A DNA stretch of 24,318 nucleotides from Acholeplasmatales bacterium (GCA_016282815.1 JAEELU010000031.1:1-24318); one strand, 5' to 3'; positions 1-7,195 are shown, counted from the first letter of the stretch. The notes: generated by a model not told the origin, from the sequence alone. Made by a program: numbers and translations.

Positions 1-685
1 ACCTAAGTTAGGTTCAAATACAGAAGCATTTGAGCGTGTTGTTGAAGCTATTAAGGCTGCAGGATATGTTCCTGGTAAGGATATCTGCTTAGGTATCGAC
101 GTTGCAGCTTCAGAATTCTATGATGCAAAGACTGGTCTTTATACATTAAAGGCTGATAAGGGTGAATTCAACTCTAAGGATATGGTTGATAAGTATTATA
201 TTCCTCTAACAGAGAAGTTCCCAATCGTAACAATCGAAGATGGTCTTGCTGAGGATGACTGGGAGGGCTGGAAGTATTTAACTGAGAAGTTAGGTAAGAA
301 GATCCAATTAGTTGGTGATGACCTATTCGTTACAAATACTAAGAGACTTTCTAAGGGTATCGAGATGGGTGTTGCTAACGCAATCCTTATCAAGGTTAAC
401 CAAATTGGTACTTTAACAGAGACTTTCGAAGCAATCGAAATGGCTAAGAGAGCTGGTTATACAGCTATCGTTTCTCATAGATCTGGTGAAACTGAGGATA
501 CAACAATTGCTGATATCGTTGTTGGTACAAACGCTGGTCAAATCAAGACTGGTTCTGCATCAAGAACTGATAGAATTGCTAAGTACAACCAATTAATTAG
601 AATTGAAGATGATCTAAATGGTCGTGGTCAATATAATGGTGTATCAGTATTCGCTGGTAAGAAGTCAATCTACTGTATAAAGTAA
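1..685 (+). CDS. eno: Enolase, C-terminal part (5' end outside window)
   Basis: Glycolytic enolase (2-phosphoglycerate to phosphoenolpyruvate), cytoplasmic. The window opens inside the gene; the frame is open from base 2 (PKLGSNTEAF...) and gives 227 residues, about half of the usual ~430. Visible family motifs, in order: IEDGLAEDDW (metal-binding Glu), VGDDLFVTN (metal-binding Asp), the LIKVNQIGTLTET signature carrying the catalytic Lys, SHRSGETED (active-site His/Arg/Ser loop) and IKTGSASRTDR. An internal Met at 182 is not a start, because the reading frame and the homology continue upstream of it. No active-site residue visible here is missing. A terminator follows 22 bp after the stop, then the EF-P gene. 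Identification is certain from the motifs. Confidence 0.98.
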   Translation, partial: PKLGSNTEAFERVVEAIKAAGYVPGKDICLGIDVAASEFYDAKTGLYTLKADKGEFNSKDMVDKYYIPLTEKFPIVTIEDGLAEDDWEGWKYLTEKLGKKIQLVGDDLFVTNTKRLSKGIEMGVANAILIKVNQIGTLTETFEAIEMAKRAGYTAIVSHRSGETEDTTIADIVVGTNAGQIKTGSASRTDRIAKYNQLIRIEDDLNGRGQYNGVSVFAGKKSIYCIK

Positions 686-706
686 TTTAAACAAAATTAA
701 ATAAGT

Positions 707-735
707 GAGGAAACCACAAGTTTCCTCTTTATTTT
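707..735 (+). terminator. Intrinsic terminator after enolase
   Basis: Perfect 8-bp stem GAGGAAAC/GTTTCCTC (707-714 with 720-727), loop CACAA, followed by a T-rich tract. No good promoter is visible between this hairpin and the EF-P start at 752, so EF-P may rely on read-through or on a promoter inside enolase. Confidence 0.85.
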
Positions 736-751
736 GTAAAGGAGAAAGAAA

Positions 752-1303
752 ATGATTAATGTTAACGATTTAAAGAATGGTGTTGTAATTGAATACGATG
801 GAAAGCTTATGCAAATCGTAGAATTCATGCACGTATTACAAAACAAGGTAGCTTACGTTAGAGTTAAGATGAAGGATCTAAGAACTGGTACAGTTACTGA
901 AACTGCACTTAAGGGTAGTGATTCTGCATTTAAGAAGTGCTTTATCGAAAGAAAGAGCATGCAATACATCTATAATTCAGGTGATTCATATGCATTCATG
1001 GATAATGAAACATATGAGCAAATTGAAATACCTGCTGAGCGTCTAGAGTGGGAGAAGAACTTCATGCTAGAGGGTAGTACTGTAAATGTCACTTTCTATG
1101 AAAGTGAAATCCTTGGTGTTTCATTAGATGATAAGGTTACTTTAGTAGTAGCTGAAACATCTCCTGCAGTTAAGGGTGATTCAACAAGCAAGAAGGATGC
1201 AGTATTAGAAACTGGCTTCCAATTAAAGGTACCTATGTTCATCGAAACTGGTGAATCAATCATTGTTTCAACAATCGATGGTACTTATGTATCTAGAGCT
1301 TAA
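752..1303 (+). CDS. efp: Elongation factor P with an atypical modification loop
   Basis: EF-P (183 residues, normal length) binds ribosomes stalled on polyproline stretches. RBS AAAGGAG lies 7 nt before the ATG. Three beta-barrel domains are recognisable: KOW-like N domain (MINVNDLKNG, residues 1-65), central OB domain with MQYIYNSGDSYAFMDNETYEQ, and C-terminal OB domain ending in IDGTYVSRA. Oddity: the loop that is KPGKGAA in Bacillus subtilis reads L29-Q-N-K32-V-A here. The tip Lys32 stays at the same number, but Pro30 and both flanking glycines are replaced (P30Q, G31N, G33V) and one residue is lost after it. The rest of the protein is conventional, so it is an ordinary EF-P with a remodelled tip rather than another family. 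Lys32 may be unmodified or modified by an unusual enzyme (inference). Confidence 0.96.
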   Translation: MINVNDLKNGVVIEYDGKLMQIVEFMHVLQNKVAYVRVKMKDLRTGTVTETALKGSDSAFKKCFIERKSMQYIYNSGDSYAFMDNETYEQIEIPAERLEWEKNFMLEGSTVNVTFYESEILGVSLDDKVTLVVAETSPAVKGDSTSKKDAVLETGFQLKVPMFIETGESIIVSTIDGTYVSRA

Positions 1304-1319
1304 TTAAAAATTAATTTGC

Positions 1320-1348
1320 TTGAAATTTTCAATTTCATATTGTATAAT
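1320..1348 (+). promoter_or_regulatory. Promoter of tRNA-Gln
   Basis: TTGAAA (1320-1325), 17-bp spacer, TATAAT (1343-1348), near-consensus sigma-A type. The predicted start falls about 6 bp before the mature tRNA 5' end at 1361. Confidence 0.85.
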
Positions 1349-1360
1349 TTCAAGCGATAT

Positions 1361-1435
1361 AGCAACTTAGCCAAGCGGTAAGGCCCCGGACTCTGACCCC
1401 GGTATGCACAGGTTCGAATCCTGTAGTTGCTGCCA
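1361..1435 (+). tRNA. tRNA-Gln (anticodon CUG)
   Basis: Cloverleaf by eye: acceptor AGCAACT/AGTTGCT (1361-1367 with 1425-1431), D arm GCC/GGC, anticodon arm CCGGA-CTCTGAC-CCCGG, T arm ACAGG/CCTGT around TTCGAAT, discriminator G, encoded CCA. The anticodon CTG reads CAG. The anticodon stem resembles bacterial tRNA-Gln (usual loop CTTTGAC for UUG). The 31-39 pair is an A-C mismatch in the gene. It is a single tRNA with its own promoter and terminator. Confidence 0.95.
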
Positions 1436-1447
1436 TCTAAAAATTAG

Positions 1448-1481
1448 AGGACATTTTACTATAAGTAAGTGTCCTTTTTTT
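1448..1481 (+). terminator. Intrinsic terminator after tRNA-Gln
   Basis: AGGACA/TGTCCT stem (1448-1453 with 1470-1475), extended inward by a TTTACT/AGTAAG pairing, then seven T. Strong factor-independent terminator. Confidence 0.88.
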
Positions 1482-1487
1482 GTTTTA

Positions 1488-1516
1488 TTTATTTTCTTAT
1501 AAAAATATGTTAAAAT
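1488..1516 (+). promoter_or_regulatory. Candidate promoter of the lipoprotein pair
   Basis: Extended -10 TGT-TAAAAT (1508-1516) with a weak TTTATT (1488-1493) at 17 bp. It would start transcription near 1523, about 50 nt before the ATG at 1572. The region is AT-rich, so chance matches are possible. Confidence 0.4.
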
Positions 1517-1571
1517 AAAATATAAGATGTTCGTTATAAAAAATAATTATTATTAAAGGAGCGTGAGTTAT

Positions 1572-4500
1572 ATGAAAAAATTTAAGCTTTTCTTTGTCGT
1601 TTTTGCAATACTTACATCGTTTTCATTATTATTAATATCATGTGGTGGCGGTGGAGGTAATAGCCAATCAGGTAATGTTGGTAATACTTCATTAGTAATA
1701 AGCGATGGAACAAAAGAAGATACTTCTTTAAATTACACCTATAATTATGGTGATGATTTAACATTTATCAGTAATTTAAAGCTTTATATAGTTAATAATA
1801 CTGATAAAACTAAAACAGAGCTAACTAAAGAACAATATTCCACTGTTAAGGTAACTTATATTGGTAAGGATGGCTCTACTAAAAATGATTTCCCTCGTTC
1901 TAATGAGAAATTAGATGTTGGAATGTATAGCTTTGAAATAAAATATGGAAGCTATAGCTCTTTATATGTAAATCTTGAAATTAAACAAATAGAGAGATCT
2001 GCCTATAATTTCACTATGGAATTTAGGACAAAGGATAATTATAATTTCCAAGCAGCCAAATTTGGTACATCAAGTATTGATGATAATAAATTAACATCTG
2101 AATATAAGGTAAAAGTAAAGGATCCTTCAGCAACTGGAGATAATCAATATGTTGATAAAAATAATTTAACAGGTATTTATTATTTAAAGGCTTCTGAATA
2201 TTCAGATTTTAATGCCTTAGCTACGGATCAATTAAAACAAGAATATTTGGAAAACCATAAAGTTATTGCTATTGAATCCAATCAGGCGACATCAAGACAA
2301 TTAACATACAATAATGATGGTCCAAGCTCTACAGAATTCTACATCAACACAAATGATTTTAATGTTAAGCCTGGAACATATTATTTATTTGCAGGCATAG
2401 CTGCAGGTAATTATAAGGCTTATAATACATATCCATCAAATAATACAAAGCTTGAAATTATCAAAAATGATTTAAAATTATCAGATATTATTTTTGATGA
2501 ACAAGGAGAATATACAGCCGAAAGAATATTTGAATTATTAGACTTAAAGGCTTCATTTAATTATTCAAACACACAATTTAATCCTACAACAGAGGAATGG
2601 GATTATCATTATGGTGATATCACATTAGGTGAGATTGAAAAAAACAATGGAATTCATATGAACGATGATTCTGATTTTATAAATAGAATTAAAGTGAATC
2701 TATTGGGTTCAACTATTGGTATTTCAGGAGTTGGTGAATTTGAATTTGTTAATAAGACAAAGGCCGTAAATTCAAACACTGGAATTAATGGTGTATCAAC
2801 TCAAAAGGTTCAATTTGCAGTATCAGAATATTATGTTGATTATTTTACAATTTCTGATACCTTTGATATTGAGCTTACAATTACAAAATGTAATGTAGAT
2901 GCTCCATACATGGGTAAGTACATTGAGTATGAATATGATTCTAATACTGGAGAAACAACTGAAATTGAAAAAATAACAAATAGTTTTACCTATGATGCTA
3001 AGGAATATGATGTATTCAAGGGTCAAACTAGTGATGATGAATCTACAATTCCTGGATTGATTTCAAATTATGATGCTAAATTAATGGAATTAGTATCTGG
3101 TTATAATCAAAGTAAGGGAACAAATGTTGGTGAATATAAATTAAGAATTAAGCTTAAGGATAGTGTTAATTATACATTTGTTGAAGATGATACACAAACT
3201 TCTAGATATTATGGTGATACAAATAGAGAATTTGTATGGAATATCGATAAGGGTGAAAATCCTATAGATTTCAAATATACTTATAATGGAGTATCTTATG
3301 ATGCAACTCAAGCATATGATTTAATATATGATAGAGATCATAAAACCATTGCAGTAGAAATCATTGATAGAGATAATATATTCTCAAATAGAAGAGTTAA
3401 TTGGTCATTAGATCAAGATAATATGCCTGAAGGGGTTAATGTATCAATAGATACAACACAGCATGGATTAACAAATACTATTACATATAACGGAATAAAT
3501 GATTATGGCTTATTTGATGGTAGTTTAGGCGTCATGCTGAATATTGTTGTAGAAGAAAGTGCTAATTATAAGGAAAGTGAATTACAGCCTTATATTAGTA
3601 TAACATCAGGCTATACAGACCAAGAAATACAATCATTTATAGCTGATATTCCATCAACTAAAAATGAGTATGGAGTTTATTATAAGAATGGTATAGCTAT
3701 CATTCATTCAAAAACTAATAAGACTGACCCGGATCATCCTATAGTTACATATTATGTGAGAAGTGAACTTTATCCACCTCAAGCAAGCTTAAATACATTA
3801 GGTGAATGGAAAATGTATTTAGGATATTATCCTGCAGATGATTCAGATAAGGAAATTTATGAAGTAACTACAACAAATACTGAATGGCAAATTCCTAATT
3901 ATAATCCTGATGAGATGTCTTGGGCATTAAGTTTTAGAACAGAAATATATTATTTATTCATTCCAAATGACACATTATTACCTGCATTTAGAATTGATAT
4001 AGATACAAATGATTTTGATAAATACATAATTCTTGATGATGATGAATTATTCTGTCAGGTTGAAAGAGGAACATATGATTCAACTACTCAAACATGGTCA
4101 TGGGAAGAAATTAATGAATTCTCATTTGTTGATGCAACAGTAGGTGATACATTCTTCTATAGAGCTAAATTAACATCATTTACTTCTGGCACATGGGATA
4201 TGTCATTATATGGCATTGATTCTAGTCTTAATGTAGATGCATACGAAAGAGTAGAAGAAAATGGTAATTATTATGTATATGTCAATGGCGTTAAAACATA
4301 TGAAATGGATTCTTCAGGTACTACAGTTGCTATAAATGATAACAACAATGTATGCCTAGGAACATTCTTAAGCTATAATGATGGATATATTGCTGTAAAT
4401 ATTGATGAAAATACTTTCAAAACTGATGGAACATTATATGTCTATGATACTGATGACTATGTTCAAGTAACATCAGGAGAATTTAATGAATATGACACAT

Positions 4501-4844
4501 ATTATAGGAAAGGTTATTTAGAGTTAGATGCAATTAATTTCAGAATCGAAAATACATATAAATTATATGATTATGGTTATGGTGATCAAAATTATTTCAA
4601 TAATCAGGATAATGATGTAACAAATGATTCTACTATAACATCAAATGCACAAGTTATTAAGACTGCTAACACAAGCATTGCATTTAGTCAAGCAGGTACA
4701 TTATATTTATATTTTGCACTAGAATATAATGAAGCATTAGCGCAAGTTACATATGCTCATTTAGGAGGCTCATATACTCAAGATACTGCTCTATATGGTG
4801 AGCAAACATTAACAGTATATTCTTTGGAATTTGAAAAACAATAA
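1572..4844 (+). CDS. Very large Ig-like-repeat surface lipoprotein
   Basis: 1,090 residues. ATG 1572 is chosen because RBS AAAGGAG (1555-1561) lies 10 nt upstream; the GTG at 1563 is only 1 nt from it. The N-terminus is an SPII signal: MKKFK, a hydrophobic stretch and lipobox LISC followed by GGGGG, so the protein should be lipid-anchored on the outer face of the membrane. The rest is Asn/Asp/Tyr/Thr-rich beta-type sequence. Several segments resemble MBG/YDG-like bacterial Ig modules: KLDVGMYSFEIKYG, NVGEYKLRIKLKDSVNYTF followed by FVWNIDKGENPI and FKYTYNGVSYDA. The last third has paired motifs such as YVQVTSGEFNEYDTYYRKG and a terminal jelly-roll-like strand pattern. No catalytic motif or LPxTG is seen. 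It may be an adhesin or ligand-binding surface protein (inference). The next gene is also a lipoprotein, 29 bp away. Confidence 0.85.
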   Translation: MKKFKLFFVVFAILTSFSLLLISCGGGGGNSQSGNVGNTSLVISDGTKEDTSLNYTYNYGDDLTFISNLKLYIVNNTDKTKTELTKEQYSTVKVTYIGKDGSTKNDFPRSNEKLDVGMYSFEIKYGSYSSLYVNLEIKQIERSAYNFTMEFRTKDNYNFQAAKFGTSSIDDNKLTSEYKVKVKDPSATGDNQYVDKNNLTGIYYLKASEYSDFNALATDQLKQEYLENHKVIAIESNQATSRQLTYNNDGPSSTEFYINTNDFNVKPGTYYLFAGIAAGNYKAYNTYPSNNTKLEIIKNDLKLSDIIFDEQGEYTAERIFELLDLKASFNYSNTQFNPTTEEWDYHYGDITLGEIEKNNGIHMNDDSDFINRIKVNLLGSTIGISGVGEFEFVNKTKAVNSNTGINGVSTQKVQFAVSEYYVDYFTISDTFDIELTITKCNVDAPYMGKYIEYEYDSNTGETTEIEKITNSFTYDAKEYDVFKGQTSDDESTIPGLISNYDAKLMELVSGYNQSKGTNVGEYKLRIKLKDSVNYTFVEDDTQTSRYYGDTNREFVWNIDKGENPIDFKYTYNGVSYDATQAYDLIYDRDHKTIAVEIIDRDNIFSNRRVNWSLDQDNMPEGVNVSIDTTQHGLTNTITYNGINDYGLFDGSLGVMLNIVVEESANYKESELQPYISITSGYTDQEIQSFIADIPSTKNEYGVYYKNGIAIIHSKTNKTDPDHPIVTYYVRSELYPPQASLNTLGEWKMYLGYYPADDSDKEIYEVTTTNTEWQIPNYNPDEMSWALSFRTEIYYLFIPNDTLLPAFRIDIDTNDFDKYIILDDDELFCQVERGTYDSTTQTWSWEEINEFSFVDATVGDTFFYRAKLTSFTSGTWDMSLYGIDSSLNVDAYERVEENGNYYVYVNGVKTYEMDSSGTTVAINDNNNVCLGTFLSYNDGYIAVNIDENTFKTDGTLYVYDTDDYVQVTSGEFNEYDTYYRKGYLELDAINFRIENTYKLYDYGYGDQNYFNNQDNDVTNDSTITSNAQVIKTANTSIAFSQAGTLYLYFALEYNEALAQVTYAHLGGSYTQDTALYGEQTLTVYSLEFEKQ

Positions 4845-4860
4845 TATTTATATTATTGTT
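4837..4860 (+). promoter_or_regulatory. Stem-loop over the stop codon between two lipoprotein genes
   Basis: Perfect 10-bp inverted repeat AACAATAATA/TATTATTGTT (4837-4846 with 4851-4860), loop TTTA. It includes the TAA of the large lipoprotein and abuts the RBS AGAGG (4861-4865) of the next gene. No T-run follows, so it is not a normal terminator. A processing, stability or differential-expression element is possible. Confidence 0.5.
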
Positions 4861-4873
4861 AGAGGTTTAAAAA

Positions 4874-5509
4874 ATGAAAAAATTATTATTTGCAAGTCTA
4901 GCGATTGCTATAGCTGCATTATTTAGCTTGGCTGCTTGTACTAGTCAAGAAGTGTCAGAAGCTGAATTTATGGATAAATTAAATTCTTTGGAAGAAACAA
5001 ATTATAATAAGGTAAGTGGAACATACGAAGATATAAGTTATTCAAATAACACTTTTAATAAAAATTATAATTTTACATTAACTTATAATAATAATGAGAA
5101 TAAATGGAAATCTGATTTAGGAGCTATAACAAATACCCCAACGAATGAAGATGAAGTGAGAAAAGCACGTGCACAAGAATCTGCATTAGTACTTAATGAG
5201 ATAAATAGTTACAAAGTTAAAAAATCAATTCCAGTTAGAAGATATTTTGCTACAGTTGATATTACTAGATGGCCATTTGATAGTTATATAAATTTTTATA
5301 TTGGAAATGATTATAGAATTATAGGTGGTTCAGATAAGAATCACCCTAGAGAGGGCATTAATTATGATTCAACTTCAGGTGACGTGTTCATAGAATTAGG
5401 AATTATGATTTTCAACTCTAAAGGACTACTAGTTAGGTATGAACATGAGATTCAACTATCAAAGTACAATATGCATATTAAAAGAGTCTATACATATTCT
5501 TATTCATAG
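4874..5509 (+). CDS. Small lipoprotein of unknown function
   Basis: 211 residues, RBS AGAGG 8 nt before the ATG. The SPII signal is clear: MKKLLFASLAIAIAALFSL, then lipobox LAAC with Cys near residue 22 and a short polar linker. The mature part is a single soluble domain with alternating beta-like segments (YNKVSGTYEDISYSNN, FNKNYNFTLTYNNNENKW) and no recognised motif. It resembles the many small Bacilli lipoproteins with a YxxFxxxxxY beta-sheet core. It probably shares a transcript with the large lipoprotein upstream, since only a hairpin and no promoter separates them. The function is unknown. Confidence 0.8.
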   Translation: MKKLLFASLAIAIAALFSLAACTSQEVSEAEFMDKLNSLEETNYNKVSGTYEDISYSNNTFNKNYNFTLTYNNNENKWKSDLGAITNTPTNEDEVRKARAQESALVLNEINSYKVKKSIPVRRYFATVDITRWPFDSYINFYIGNDYRIIGGSDKNHPREGINYDSTSGDVFIELGIMIFNSKGLLVRYEHEIQLSKYNMHIKRVYTYSYS

Positions 5510-5524
5510 GATTTATTAGAATTT

Positions 5525-5548
5525 ATTAATAATTTTTAAATTATTAAT
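5525..5548. repeat. AT palindrome downstream of the small lipoprotein
   Basis: ATTAATAATTT/AAATTATTAAT (5525-5535 with 5538-5548) with only TT between. It is perfect but made only of A and T and has no T-tail, so at best it is a weak terminator. Confidence 0.4.
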
Positions 5549-5561
5549 ACAAAATTATAAT

Positions 5562-5590
5562 TTGCATTAATTTATTTATTGTGATAAAAT
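5562..5590 (+). promoter_or_regulatory. Promoter of the unidentified structured RNA
   Basis: TTGCAT (5562-5567), 17-bp spacer, extended -10 TGA-TAAAAT (5582-5590). Predicted start about 5597, directly before the first paired segment of the RNA. Confidence 0.7.
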
Positions 5591-5612
5591 CACTAACGTA
5601 GAGGAACGATTT

Positions 5613-5642
5613 ATGCAATTTGATAGAAGATATTTATTGTAG
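5613..5642 (+). CDS. Possible 9-residue ORF inside the structured RNA
   Basis: ATG 5613 to TAG 5642 encodes MQFDRRYLL. AGAGGA (5600-5605) lies 7 nt upstream, an ideal RBS spacing. The same AGAGGA can pair with TCCTCTA at 5960-5966, so translation could depend on folding. A frame this short occurs easily by chance, and no homologue is known to me. Confidence 0.25.
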   Translation: MQFDRRYLL

Positions 5643-6022
5643 AAATCATTCAAATAATTATATTTTCAGGACTTAATTTTGCTAGCAACCTTCAAATGAA
5701 GGTAGTAGTGTACACTCAAATTACGTTGATATTGGTAGCAGAGAATAATCGTCTTTTGGAAGATGAGTCCTGTAAATATCTAGACCTTATGTACCATATA
5801 GAAGGATACTATAATTCCTTAGTGGTATTAGTAAGACAGGAATACAAAATATTCGAATACGAGCTAATATTAACTAATTTAAAAAACCAAAAAAAACGCT
5901 AAAATGAACTAATTAATGTACAAGTCTAGTTAATATTATTAGGCGAATGATTTCGTTTATCCTCTAAAAAACATAAACGTTACTAGGTGAAGAGTAGTAA
6001 TTAAATTGTATAAACCAGTTGG

Positions 6023-6060
6023 TATCAGCACTTTAGAACAGTGCTGATATTTTATTTTAT
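6023..6060 (+). terminator. Intrinsic terminator of the structured RNA
   Basis: Perfect 10-bp stem TATCAGCACT/AGTGCTGATA (6023-6032 with 6040-6049), loop TTAGAAC, then TTTTATTTTAT. The strongest GC-containing hairpin of this intergenic region. Confidence 0.9.
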
Positions 6061-6061
6061 C

Positions 6062-6090
6062 TTGATTTTACTTAGTAAATAATCTATAAT
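6062..6090 (+). promoter_or_regulatory. Promoter of the YcxB-like gene
   Basis: TTGATT (6062-6067), 17-bp spacer, consensus TATAAT (6085-6090). Start near 6097, about 18 nt before the ATG at 6115. It separates this gene from the RNA unit upstream. Confidence 0.8.
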
Positions 6091-6114
6091 TTACATTGTT
6101 TTGGAGTGATTTAA

Positions 6115-6651
6115 ATGATAGTAAATAATAATACAAATATTACTAGTGATGAGGCTTATTCATTATTAATAAAGAGCAGTAAATCAGAATATGCAAAGAA
6201 ATATATATTTAATTCATTTGTTTTTATTGTTGGTATTCCAATTTTAGTAGTTGGACTTGTCACTAAGAATACTATGTATATTGTATTTGGAGCTATATTT
6301 GTTGCTTTCTCATTAGTATTATGTGGATTCAACACAGTATCAATGATCAAGATACCTAAAATGGTTAAGGAAAAGAATGCTGAGGTATGTGAATATGGTA
6401 TTAGCTATTCATATCGCTTTAAGGAGCATTCAGTTATATTAATAGCTAAATCTAATGATAGACAAACTAAATATGAATATAGCTATACTACGTTAAAAAG
6501 AATAACTGAATATAGTGATAAATACCAATTAAGATTCCAGGATAGCCTAACTTTATATGTATATAAAAGTGGCTTTGAGAATCAAAAGATGGAGGAATTC
6601 TTTAGAAAGAATATCTCTACATCTAAGAAAAAGATTAAATTAAAAAAATAA
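6115..6651 (+). CDS. YcxB-like two-helix membrane protein
   Basis: 178 residues, RBS GGAG 8 nt before the ATG. Layout: a short polar N-terminus (about residues 1-28), two membrane helices (about 35-50 within FVFIVGIPILVVGLV, and 55-75 within YIVFGAIFVAFSLVL), then a cytoplasmic beta-rich domain. That domain ends in the pattern YTTLKRITEYSDKYQLRFQD, then TLYVYKSGFENQKMEEFF, which resembles the C-terminal part of YcxB-like proteins (small PH-like domain). The exact function of this family is not known. It is monocistronic, with its own promoter and terminator. The family assignment rests on the helix pair and C-terminal pattern only. Confidence 0.7.
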   Translation: MIVNNNTNITSDEAYSLLIKSSKSEYAKKYIFNSFVFIVGIPILVVGLVTKNTMYIVFGAIFVAFSLVLCGFNTVSMIKIPKMVKEKNAEVCEYGISYSYRFKEHSVILIAKSNDRQTKYEYSYTTLKRITEYSDKYQLRFQDSLTLYVYKSGFENQKMEEFFRKNISTSKKKIKLKK

Positions 6652-6660
6652 TTAAGAAAA

Positions 6661-6690
6661 ATGTTCAATTTTTTATTGAATATTTTTTTT
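6661..6690 (+). terminator. Intrinsic terminator after the YcxB-like gene
   Basis: ATGTTCAAT/ATTGAATAT (6661-6669 with 6675-6683, one G-T pair), loop TTTTT, followed by a run of T to 6690. Confidence 0.75.
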
Positions 6691-6703
6691 AAACTAGTAT
6701 AAT
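6676..6703 (+). promoter_or_regulatory. Promoter of the marR-ABC operon
   Basis: TTGAAT (6676-6681), 16-bp spacer, TATAAT (6698-6703). The -35 lies inside the 3' arm of the preceding terminator. No clear MarR inverted repeat was found, although autoregulation is usual for such operons. Confidence 0.65.
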
Positions 6704-6733
6704 GTTTTATGTCAAACAAAAATAGGAGGCAAT

Positions 6734-7195
6734 ATGGACAAAAATATAACTAAAAGAGTAAATTGCTTATCTACTAAAATAAAAAGAGAAATAACCAATT
6801 TATCATCTATTTCCTCAGTTGATGATTTATCTGGTGTAAATAGCTTTATCATTGTTTATATTTATAAAAATAATGATGTATATCAGAAGGATATCGAAAG
6901 AGAATTTGGTATCACAAGATCAACTGCGTCTAATATCATTTCCCTAATGGAAAAAAAGGGATATGTAAAAAGAGAAAGTGTATCTGATGATGCTAGACTA
7001 AAGAAGATTGTATTAACTGATGTTGCTATAAAATATTGTGAGAATTTCTTAAATGATCTAGATAAGCTAAATGAAGATTTATCTTATGGATTAACTAAAG
7101 AAGAGATATCTAATTTTATTTTGACAATAAATAAAATAGAAAATAATTTATATAGGAGGCAGGAAAATGCTAAAGGTATTAATGAAAAGCATTAA
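6734..7195 (+). CDS. MarR-family transcriptional regulator
   Basis: 153 residues, RBS AGGAGG. A winged-helix MarR protein: N-terminal dimerisation helices, then residues about 55-95 with the DNA-binding helix-turn-helix (QKDIEREFGITRSTASNIIS) and the wing (GYVKRESVSDDARLKKIVLT), then C-terminal dimer helices. These proteins usually repress their own operon and release DNA on binding a small molecule. The 3' end overlaps the first ABC gene by 29 bp, and the RBS of that gene (AGGAGG near 7153) lies inside this one, so translation is coupled. Context predicts that it senses a drug, peptide or metabolite exported by the ABC pair downstream; the ligand cannot be read from sequence. Confidence 0.93.
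   Translation: MDKNITKRVNCLSTKIKREITNLSSISSVDDLSGVNSFIIVYIYKNNDVYQKDIEREFGITRSTASNIISLMEKKGYVKRESVSDDARLKKIVLTDVAIKYCENFLNDLDKLNEDLSYGLTKEEISNFILTINKIENNLYRRQENAKGINEKH

Larger units (their letters stand above)
5597..6060 (+). ncRNA. Unidentified large structured RNA, about 460 nt
   Basis: This stretch holds no credible ordinary protein gene but is a complete transcription unit: promoter at 5562-5590, terminator at 6023-6060, and a separate promoter for the next gene. Helices seen by eye: a three-way junction closed by CAGGACT/AGTCCTG (5667-5673/5766-5772), with arm TGCTA-g-CAA/TTG-g-TAGCA (5680-5688/5732-5740) topped by CCTTC/GAAGG (5689-5693/5698-5702), and arm CGTCTT/AAGATG (5750-5755/5760-5765) stacked on the closing stem; TACCA/TGGTA with TATAG/CTATA (5792-5827); GAATA/TATTC (5840-5854); 11-bp AATATTAACTA/TAGTTAATATT (5866-5876/5927-5937); CGTTTAT/ATAAACG (5954-5960/5973-5979). 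The 5' end also matches the 3' part (5599-5605 with 5960-5966; 5605-5615 with 5972-5981), which would form a pseudoknot. No RNase P, tmRNA, SRP, 6S or T-box signature was found. A 68-codon frame at 5696 has no RBS and starts inside a hairpin loop. Confidence 0.65.

Noticed and set aside
5696..5902. 68-codon open frame in the 5.5-6.1 kb intergenic region
   Set aside because: No RBS, its ATG is in the loop of a hairpin, the sequence shows no domain, and the stretch is better explained as a structured RNA.
5597..5981. RNase P RNA as identity of the structured RNA
   Set aside because: The 5605-5615/5972-5981 helix with one bulged base recalls the P4 helix, but the invariant core sequences (GGAAAGUCC, ACAGAA, GGUAAACCC) are absent.
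5597..6060. tmRNA, T-box or riboswitch leader for the gene at 6115
   Set aside because: No tRNA-like 3' end or CCA, no T-box bulge sequence, and the gene at 6115 has its own promoter after the terminator.
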